DNA of 64,000 bases from Bacteroidales bacterium (GTDB taxonomy: Bacteria; Bacteroidota; Bacteroidia; Bacteroidales; F082), in contig JAKIVD010000017.1 of NCBI GenBank assembly GCA_021647205.1, forward strand, positions 1-64,000, in the 5' to 3' direction. Below, piece by piece: positions 27,305-33,801 of the stretch. The position numbers were made by a program, and so were the translations under genes. A model generated the notes under the pieces. The model made no database searches, was not told the DNA's origin, and saw nothing but the letters and a program-made list of their open reading frames with translations. Within the stretch, counting starts at the first letter, position 1, and each line of letters starts with the position of its first letter.

Positions 27305-28390
27305 ATGTTGAAAAATCACAACCTCACAGACGTAGAATTCACCGAAATTCTCTACGAAAAGCGACCGGCCAAAGATGCCGCCGGAAATGATATCGAAGGC
27401 CTGTACAGTGCCTGGATATTTCTCAACAACCCGCAGCAGTACAATTCGTACACCACCCAGGCTGTCAAAGAAGTCATTTTTGCTTTCCGCCAGGCTTCCA
27501 ACGACCGGAGTGTGGTGGCCGTGGTATTCACTGCCGTTGGCGACAAAGCCTTCTGCACGGGCGGAAACACCAAGGAATATGCGGAGTATTACGCCGGTAA
27601 TCCACCCGAATACAGCCAGTACATGCGCTTGTTCAACGATATGGTTTCGGGGATTTTCATCTGCGAGAAGCCGGTCATCTGCCGCGTAAACGGCATGCGC
27701 ATTGCCGGCGGTCAGGAAATTGGCATGGCCAGCGATTTTACCATTTCTTCGGATATGGCACGCTTCGGACAGGCAGGCCCCAAACATGGCAGCGCGGCCA
27801 TCGGTGGCGCCACCGACTTCCTGCATCTTTATGTCGGGATCGAACGCGCCATTAAATCGTTGACACTTTGCGAAATGTGGTCGGCACACCAGGCCTACCA
27901 GATTGGTTTAATCAGCGACATCGCCCCGGTATTGAAAGTGGATGGCAAATTCATCGCCAACCCGTTGGTGGTGGTTGACAGGATGAACGACGAGTTCGGG
28001 AAAATGGTTTACGGAACCATGAAAAAAGGGGATGAACTAAAGCAGGCCAAAGAACTGTTGGCCAGGGCCGAAGTTGACCTGAGCCGCCTTGATGAGATGG
28101 TGGACAGCTACATCACCAAACTGTTGTACACCTTCCCCAATTGCAGTATGAAAACACTCACCGAAATGCGGAAGAAAAAACTGGAACATTGGGACAAAAA
28201 CAAAGAAAGCAGCCGCGAATGGCTGGCGCTGAATATGATGACCGAAGCCAAAGCCGGTTTCCAGGCTTTCAACGATGGCCCCAAAGGTCAACGTGAAGTC
28301 GATTTTGTTAAACTACGGCTGATGCTGGCCAAAGGAAAAGAATGGGGCGACGACATGATTCGTGCCATCTCGCCACAATATCCGGATTAA
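27305..28390 (+). CDS. oah: 6-oxocyclohex-1-ene-1-carbonyl-CoA hydrolase (ring-opening, BamA/Oah)
   Basis: 361-residue crotonase-fold hydrolase. It adds two waters to 6-oxocyclohex-1-ene-1-carbonyl-CoA and opens the ring to 3-hydroxypimeloyl-CoA. It is the most diagnostic gene of the route and the usual marker for anaerobic aromatic degradation. Family-specific blocks are all present: FCTGGNTKEYAEYYAGNP, SQYMRLFNDMVSGIF, VNGMRIAGGQEIGMASDF, FGQAGPKHGSAAIGGATDF and a CEMWSAHQAYQIGLI segment. Length fits the family (about 360-380). It ends 13 bp before the likely dch start. Confidence 0.96.
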   Translation: MLKNHNLTDVEFTEILYEKRPAKDAAGNDIEGLYSAWIFLNNPQQYNSYTTQAVKEVIFAFRQASNDRSVVAVVFTAVGDKAFCTGGNTKEYAEYYAGNPPEYSQYMRLFNDMVSGIFICEKPVICRVNGMRIAGGQEIGMASDFTISSDMARFGQAGPKHGSAAIGGATDFLHLYVGIERAIKSLTLCEMWSAHQAYQIGLISDIAPVLKVDGKFIANPLVVVDRMNDEFGKMVYGTMKKGDELKQAKELLARAEVDLSRLDEMVDSYITKLLYTFPNCSMKTLTEMRKKKLEHWDKNKESSREWLALNMMTEAKAGFQAFNDGPKGQREVDFVKLRLMLAKGKEWGDDMIRAISPQYPD

Positions 28391-28403
28391 ACTTTTAATA
28401 AAA

Positions 28404-29183
28404 ATGAGTATGCAAAAAGTTAAAGTCAATTATTTATTTGAAGGTGCGGTGGCCCAAATTATCCTTGATGACGGCAAAGCCAATATCCTCGACATCCAAA
28501 TGATGAGCGAGTTGACCGGACTGCTGGCATCGATGAACAAAATGCCCGACATCAAACTGATTACTTTTGAAGGAGCAGGGAAGAACTTTTCTTTCGGGGC
28601 GAGTGTTGCCGAGCACACCGAAGAATTGTCGGAAAAAATGCTGGACACTTTCCACGGTTTGTTTTATGCCATCATCGACCTGAACATCCCCACACTGGCA
28701 AAAATTTCAGGACATTGCCTTGGTGGTGGTTTCGAACTTCCGCTGGTTTGTAATTTCATCTTTACGGATAAATCGGCGCGAATCGGGCAGCCCGAAATTG
28801 TACTCGGCGTTTTTGCCCCGCCGGCATCCATCATCCTGCCCATGAAAGTGGGTTACCTGAAAGCGGAAGAATTGTTGCTCACGGGAAAAATCATCGATGC
28901 AGAGGAGGCCAAAAACATGGGCCTCGTCAACGAAGTATTTGAAGACAAGGAAAGCATGGAGCAGGCCACCAACGAATGGATTGAGAAATACATCCTGCCC
29001 AAAAGTGCGGCTTCACTCAAATATGCGGTGGGCGCTGTCAGGCTGGCATTTAACAAAACCATGCGGGAGAGCATCCCGGTTTTATCGGATATTTACAACA
29101 ATCAGATGATGAAATCCAAGGATGCCAACGAAGGGATAAAATCGTTTATGGAGAAAAGAAAGCCGGTGTGGAAGAATTGTTAA
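28404..29183 (+). CDS. dch: Cyclohexa-1,5-diene-1-carbonyl-CoA hydratase
   Basis: Crotonase-family hydratase converting the Bcr product cyclohexa-1,5-diene-1-carbonyl-CoA to 6-hydroxycyclohex-1-ene-1-carbonyl-CoA. I start at ATG 28404 (MSMQKVKVNYLFEG, 259 residues); the open frame extends upstream to 28362, but that part overlaps oah and encodes nothing family-like. The oxyanion-hole region GKNFSFGASVAEHT is typical of dienoyl-CoA hydratases rather than ordinary crotonases, followed by ISGHCLGGGFELPLVCNF and RIGQPEIVLGVFAPPAS. With had and oah it gives an unbroken path from the Bcr product to ring opening. Confidence 0.92.
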   Translation: MSMQKVKVNYLFEGAVAQIILDDGKANILDIQMMSELTGLLASMNKMPDIKLITFEGAGKNFSFGASVAEHTEELSEKMLDTFHGLFYAIIDLNIPTLAKISGHCLGGGFELPLVCNFIFTDKSARIGQPEIVLGVFAPPASIILPMKVGYLKAEELLLTGKIIDAEEAKNMGLVNEVFEDKESMEQATNEWIEKYILPKSAASLKYAVGAVRLAFNKTMRESIPVLSDIYNNQMMKSKDANEGIKSFMEKRKPVWKNC

Positions 29184-29195
29184 CCGAAGAACCCG

Positions 29196-30464
29196 ATGAC
29201 TGAACAGAACAACAGGCCGATATCTTTGAGGGGCACGTTAAAGGCAATCGGCCCCGGTATTTTGTATGCCGGGGCAGCCATTGGCGCTTCCCACCTGGTG
29301 TTCAGCACCCGCGCCGGCGCCGATTACAGTTTCCAACTCATCTGGGTCATCATCCTCATCAACCTGTTTAAATATCCTTTTTTTGAATACGCTTACCGCT
29401 ATACGGCAGCCACCGGGACCAGCATTTTACATGGCTACAAGAAGCTGGGGCGCTGGGCCATCCTTACCTTTTTTATCTTTTCCTTTTTTACGGCCATCGT
29501 CAATTTTGCGGCGGTAACCAAAGTAACCGCCGACCTGGCGAGCTATATTTTTGGCTTGAACCTCAGTAATTTTGTTTCAAGTGCTGCTTTGCTTTCCCTT
29601 ATTTTGCTGATACTTTTTTTCGGGAAATATGCCACCATCGACAAAATCATGAAAATCATGATTGTTACGCTCGCTGTTTTTACCGTTACCGCTTTCTTTT
29701 TTGCCTTGCAAAGGGGACAGCAGATTCAGGAAGGCTTCATCCCGCCCGAAATCTGGAACGGTGCCGGCATCACTTTCCTTTTGGCCATCATGGGCTGGAT
29801 GCCCACACCCATCGATGCTTCGGTCTGGCCGTCGCTTTGGATAGAGGAGCGCATCAAACAGACCCATTACACCCCTTCATTGAAAGAGTTTAAAGTGGAT
29901 TTCCACATTGGTTACATCGGCTCGGCTTTTATCGCGCTCTTCTTCCTCGGGCTGGGTGCTTTTGTGATGTACGGCAGCGGCGACCACTTTTCGCCCGGCG
30001 GGATAAAATTCTCCGAACAACTCATTTCCCTCTATTCCACCTCTATCGGAAAATGGAGTCATGGGATTATTTCCACCATCGTGCTCATCACCATGTTCAG
30101 CACTGCCCTGACGGTAATCGACGGCTATCCGCGTTCGCTGAAAGGTTCCATGCTGCTCATTTTCCCGTCCTTTGAAAAATCGGGTGAAAAAATTTATACC
30201 TTTTGGACCTTGTTTCTTGCCGTTTCGGCAGTCGTTATTCTGGTTTTTTTTACCAAAGACATGAAAAGTCTGCTGGAATTTGCAACCATACTGTCGTTTC
30301 TGACCGCACCCTTTTTTGCGTACATCAATTTCAGGACAGTAACCAGTTCGTTTTTTCCTGAAGAATTTGTTCCCAAATTGTGGTTGCGTGTATTGAGTTG
30401 GGCCGGTTTGTTGTTTCTTGCCAGTTTCAGCCTCGTATATATTTATGTGATATGGATAAAATAA
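29196..30464 (+). CDS. Nramp-fold membrane transporter lacking canonical metal-binding motifs
   Basis: 422 residues, about 11 transmembrane helices, Nramp (SLC11) fold: the opening GPGILYAGAAIGASHLVFSTRAGADYSF aligns with TM1 of MntH. Where MntH has DPGN, this protein has GASH; in TM6 the MPH motif is replaced (GWMPTPIDAS). These residues coordinate manganese or iron in true Nramps, so classical divalent-metal import is doubtful; magnesium-type or organic substrates are alternatives. It lies 12 bp after dch and 10 bp before the HgdB-like gene, inside the operon. Fold confident, substrate unknown. Confidence 0.82.
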   Translation: MTEQNNRPISLRGTLKAIGPGILYAGAAIGASHLVFSTRAGADYSFQLIWVIILINLFKYPFFEYAYRYTAATGTSILHGYKKLGRWAILTFFIFSFFTAIVNFAAVTKVTADLASYIFGLNLSNFVSSAALLSLILLILFFGKYATIDKIMKIMIVTLAVFTVTAFFFALQRGQQIQEGFIPPEIWNGAGITFLLAIMGWMPTPIDASVWPSLWIEERIKQTHYTPSLKEFKVDFHIGYIGSAFIALFFLGLGAFVMYGSGDHFSPGGIKFSEQLISLYSTSIGKWSHGIISTIVLITMFSTALTVIDGYPRSLKGSMLLIFPSFEKSGEKIYTFWTLFLAVSAVVILVFFTKDMKSLLEFATILSFLTAPFFAYINFRTVTSSFFPEEFVPKLWLRVLSWAGLLFLASFSLVYIYVIWIK

Positions 30465-30474
30465 ATAATGGATT

Positions 30475-31719
30475 ATGAGTAAAACACAAAGTGGAATTTT
30501 GAGGCTTGAATCGGCCAACGTACTGAAGGTCGTGATGAGTGATTATTTTAAGCGTTTAAAAGATGCTGAAGAAACAGCGGGCAAAAAAATAGCCTGGTGC
30601 ACCAGTGTGGGGCCGGCTGAGTTATTGTACTCCATGGGCTTTGAAGTTTATTTTCCCGAAAACCACGGGGCGATGCTGGGGGCGTCGAAGAAAGCCGACA
30701 AATACATCCCCAGTGCTGTGGCCGAAGGTTATTCGCCGGACATTTGTTCCTACCTCACCAGCGACATCGGTGCGTTTCTGCAAAACGAAACCCCCCTTCA
30801 GCGCAGCGGTTTTGAGGCAGTCCCCAAACCCGATATCCTCGTGTACAATACCAACCAATGCCACGAAGTGGCCGACTGGTTCTCATTTTATGCCCGCCAT
30901 TTCGATGTGCCCATCCTCGGCATCCACACGCCTTTGGGCCTTAACGAACTAAGCGACACCATCATCAACGGGGTGGCCGAACAGTTTAAAGCGCTGGTTC
31001 CCGAGCTCGAAAAAGTATCGCCACGGAAATTCGATATGGATGCCTTCAAAAAATCCATCGAATTGTCACGGGATGCCTGTGTGCGCTGGCGCGAAGTGTT
31101 GGAAAAAGCCATGCACCGTCCTTCTCCCATCAACTTTTTTGACGCGGCCATCCACATGGGGCCGATAGTGGTGATGCGGGGCACAACGTATGCACTTGAC
31201 TACTACAATGTTTTGTACGACGAACTCGACGACCGGATTGCCAAAGGCATCAGCTCGGTACCCAACGAAAAATACCGCTTGTATTGGGAGGGAATGCCCC
31301 TTTGGTACCAACTCAGCAATATGGCACGGCTGTTTGCCAGCCTCGACACCTGCGTGGTGGCCTCAACTTATTGCAACAGTTGGGTGTTCGACGACCTCGA
31401 CCCTGCCGACCCGTTTTATTCTTCCGCGCTGGCCTATTCAAAGTTATTTATTGTGAGGTCGGAAGAAGTAAAAAAAGAAATGCTGCAAGAGCATTTGAAA
31501 GATTACGCCATCGACGGGATAATTTACCACGATTCCAAAACCTGCCCCCGCAATTCAAACAACCGCTTTGGCCTGCAGAACCGCCTTTATGAAGAAACCA
31601 ATATCCCCTTTCTTGAAATTAACGGCGACCTGAACGACCCGCGTTGCTTCAGCGAAGAACAATCGCTGATTGCCATCGAAACCTTTATTCAGCAACTGGC
31701 TGAAAAAATTTACAGTTAA
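30475..31719 (+). CDS. Second HgdB/BcrBC-superfamily iron-sulfur dehydratase/reductase subunit
   Basis: 414 residues, 2-hydroxyacyl-CoA dehydratase-D superfamily, but separate from BcrB and BcrC in sequence and position. Marks: IAWCTSVGPAELLYSMGFEVYFPE, SPDICSYLTSDIGAF, NTNQCHEVADWFSFYA, and C-terminal KTCPRNSNNRFGLQNRL and IPFLEINGDLNDPRCFS. It pairs with the activator 27 bp downstream. One catalytic subunit plus one activator resembles the two-gene double-cubane-cluster protein (YjiM/YjiL-like) systems or an atypical dehydratase, not a four-subunit Bcr. It may catalyse another low-potential reduction of the pathway. Family sure, reaction unknown. Confidence 0.88.
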   Translation: MSKTQSGILRLESANVLKVVMSDYFKRLKDAEETAGKKIAWCTSVGPAELLYSMGFEVYFPENHGAMLGASKKADKYIPSAVAEGYSPDICSYLTSDIGAFLQNETPLQRSGFEAVPKPDILVYNTNQCHEVADWFSFYARHFDVPILGIHTPLGLNELSDTIINGVAEQFKALVPELEKVSPRKFDMDAFKKSIELSRDACVRWREVLEKAMHRPSPINFFDAAIHMGPIVVMRGTTYALDYYNVLYDELDDRIAKGISSVPNEKYRLYWEGMPLWYQLSNMARLFASLDTCVVASTYCNSWVFDDLDPADPFYSSALAYSKLFIVRSEEVKKEMLQEHLKDYAIDGIIYHDSKTCPRNSNNRFGLQNRLYEETNIPFLEINGDLNDPRCFSEEQSLIAIETFIQQLAEKIYS

Positions 31720-31746
31720 TATTGAAAAATTGACGACCTTCAACCC

Positions 31747-32496
31747 ATGTTAAAATTAGGAATAGACCTCGGTTCTTCGTACACCAAAGGTGTGCTGGTT
31801 AATGATGAAAACCAGATTGTTGACCAGTTTGTGGTTAAAACCGGCTTTGATTTTAAGCGGGCGGCTTCACGGATAATGACTAAATTTGAAGAGGATTATG
31901 AAATAGCCACCCCCGTTTACACCTGTGGTTATGGCCGCGACCAGGTGGATTTTGAGCATATTTCCAATTCCGAAATTATGGCTTTGTCGAAGGCGGTTTT
32001 TACCAAATTCAATAAAAAATGTGCCGTCATCGACATAGGCGGGCAAGACACCAAATTCATCAAAATCAACCAACAGGGGCAGGTTGATAAATTCAAGATG
32101 AACAGAAAATGTGCCGCCGGAACGGGTTCGTTTCTCGAAGAAATTGCCTTCAGGCTGGACATTTCCCCCCTGGAATTCAACACCCTGACCGACGAAGCCA
32201 CCGAGGAGGTAAGAATCAACAGCTACTGCACGGTCTTTGCCATTTCAGAAATTATCGGCCTTATCAAAAAAGGGGCCACCATCGCCAACATTGCCGTGGG
32301 CATTTACAACTCCATCATCGAAAGGTGCATGGAAATGGTAGCTGCCGACGAAACCATTATCATTACCGGGGGTGTTCCCGAAAAGCACCCCACCATCGTA
32401 CGATTGTTCAAAAAAAAATTCAGTAAAGTGGAAAGCCCTGAAAACTCGCAGTTTTTTGCTGCCTGGGGGAATATTTTACTGAACTCCCAAAAGTAA
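31747..32496 (+). CDS. HgdC/YjiL-type ATP-dependent activator for the second reductase
   Basis: 249-residue short ASKHA ATPase that would form a homodimer around one [4Fe-4S] cluster and inject low-potential electrons into the HgdB-like partner just upstream. Phosphate loop LGIDLGSSYTKGVLV; second loop VIDIGGQDTKFI; cluster cysteines Cys122 (RKCAAGTG) and Cys161 (NSYCTVFAISE), again 39 apart; IITGGVPEKHPTIV. It lacks the BcrA insertion and is a third, separate ATPase in addition to BcrA and BcrD. Confidence 0.92.
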   Translation: MLKLGIDLGSSYTKGVLVNDENQIVDQFVVKTGFDFKRAASRIMTKFEEDYEIATPVYTCGYGRDQVDFEHISNSEIMALSKAVFTKFNKKCAVIDIGGQDTKFIKINQQGQVDKFKMNRKCAAGTGSFLEEIAFRLDISPLEFNTLTDEATEEVRINSYCTVFAISEIIGLIKKGATIANIAVGIYNSIIERCMEMVAADETIIITGGVPEKHPTIVRLFKKKFSKVESPENSQFFAAWGNILLNSQK

Positions 32497-32502
32497 ATAC
32501 CT

Positions 32503-33768
32503 ATGAAACAAAAAGAAGTAGTTGTAGTAAGTGCCGCCAGAACGCCCATTGGGAAACACTGCGGATATTATTATGATTTTTCGGCGGAAGACCTCGGCGT
32601 ACTTGCCGTGCAGGAAGCCATTTTACGGTCGGGCATCGATTTGTCAAAAATCAACATCGACCAGGTGGTGGCCGGGATGATTTACACCGATTCGCTCGGA
32701 CAGAAAATCTACCTGCCCCGCAACGTGGCCTACCGGGCAGCCAAACTCCTTGGCGATGAAAACAACCTGAAACATGCCCCCGGAAAAACGACGCTCCGCA
32801 TTTGCGGGACGGGCTTTCAGACCCTTGCCGATGCTTTTGACCTGATTCATCAGGACGGGCCGCAGAAGATGAATTGTGTGGTTTCTTTTGCTACCGAAAG
32901 CATGACCAATACCAATATGGTCCACCAGGGCAAACGCAAAAAAGACAATGTCTGGGATTTTGATGACGCTCCTTTAAAAGACTATCTGCTTGAAGGTTTC
33001 GGCCATAATCTTTTCAATACGCAAATGGCCCTTACCGCCGAGAAATACGGCACACTAACCGGGATTAGCCGAAACGATTGTGATGAATTCGCCTACGAGA
33101 GCCACATCAGGGCACGCGAGGCACAGAAAAAACAATGGAACCGCTATTCGGGAAAAAGCAAAAACGATTTTCTGAAAGGTGTCTTCACGGTAAATACCGA
33201 CGACCCCAATGGAATCCCCATGAGTTTCTGGCGCGATGAAGGCGTGAAGTACGACATCAGTGTGGACGAACTCGCCGGGCTCCGTCCGCTGATGAAAGCC
33301 GACGGCCTGGTCACACCGGGAACCGCCAGCCAAATCAGCGATGGCTCTGCCGCTGCCGTGTTGATGGACAGGGAATTTGCCGACAAAAACAACATCCCCT
33401 ATCTTGCCATTCTCCGTGGCTACCAGTTTTCGACGGTTGACCCCACCATCATGGGACAGGGGCCTGTTCCGGCCATCAAAACCATCATGGAAAAACTGAA
33501 ACTGAAAATGGCCGACGTGGACCTTTTTGAAATCAACGAGGCCTTTGCCGCCCAATACCTCGCCGCCGAGAAAGAGCTGAAACTGCCACGCGAAATTACA
33601 AACGTCAACGGTGGCGCGGTGGCCATTGGCCACAACATTGCCGCCACCGGTTTGCGCATCACCACCGACCTGATTTACGAACTGAAACGCAGAAACGAGA
33701 AAATCGGGATTGCTTCGGCCTGTATCGGCGGTGGCCAGGGTGGCGCTGTTTGCGTTGAGATTGTTTAA
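32503..33768 (+). CDS. Thiolase (acetyl-CoA acyltransferase), probably 3-oxopimeloyl-CoA cleaving
   Basis: 421 residues, thiolase fold. Nucleophilic cysteine in LRICGTGFQTLADAF; catalytic His in NGGAVAIGHNIAATG; second Cys in SACIGGGQGG. It is placed after the radical-reductase modules and before the HADH/ECH fusion. In the benzoyl-CoA route the expected reaction is 3-oxopimeloyl-CoA + CoA to glutaryl-CoA + acetyl-CoA. At 421 residues it is slightly longer than biosynthetic thiolases (about 392) and nearer the degradative type. Substrate inferred from context. Confidence 0.92.
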   Translation: MKQKEVVVVSAARTPIGKHCGYYYDFSAEDLGVLAVQEAILRSGIDLSKINIDQVVAGMIYTDSLGQKIYLPRNVAYRAAKLLGDENNLKHAPGKTTLRICGTGFQTLADAFDLIHQDGPQKMNCVVSFATESMTNTNMVHQGKRKKDNVWDFDDAPLKDYLLEGFGHNLFNTQMALTAEKYGTLTGISRNDCDEFAYESHIRAREAQKKQWNRYSGKSKNDFLKGVFTVNTDDPNGIPMSFWRDEGVKYDISVDELAGLRPLMKADGLVTPGTASQISDGSAAAVLMDREFADKNNIPYLAILRGYQFSTVDPTIMGQGPVPAIKTIMEKLKLKMADVDLFEINEAFAAQYLAAEKELKLPREITNVNGGAVAIGHNIAATGLRITTDLIYELKRRNEKIGIASACIGGGQGGAVCVEIV

Positions 33769-33801
33769 AAATTCATTTACAAACCAGAAAAAATTAAATC
33801 A

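Noticed and set aside
28362-28403. Upstream 14-codon extension of dch from ATG 28362.
   Set aside because: It overlaps the end of oah and encodes no family-conserved residues; ATG 28404 fits the known N-terminus.
30475-32496. Direct assignment as 2-hydroxyglutaryl-CoA dehydratase plus activator.
   Set aside because: Only one HgdA/B-type subunit is present, and no CoA-transferase or 2-hydroxyglutarate genes accompany it.
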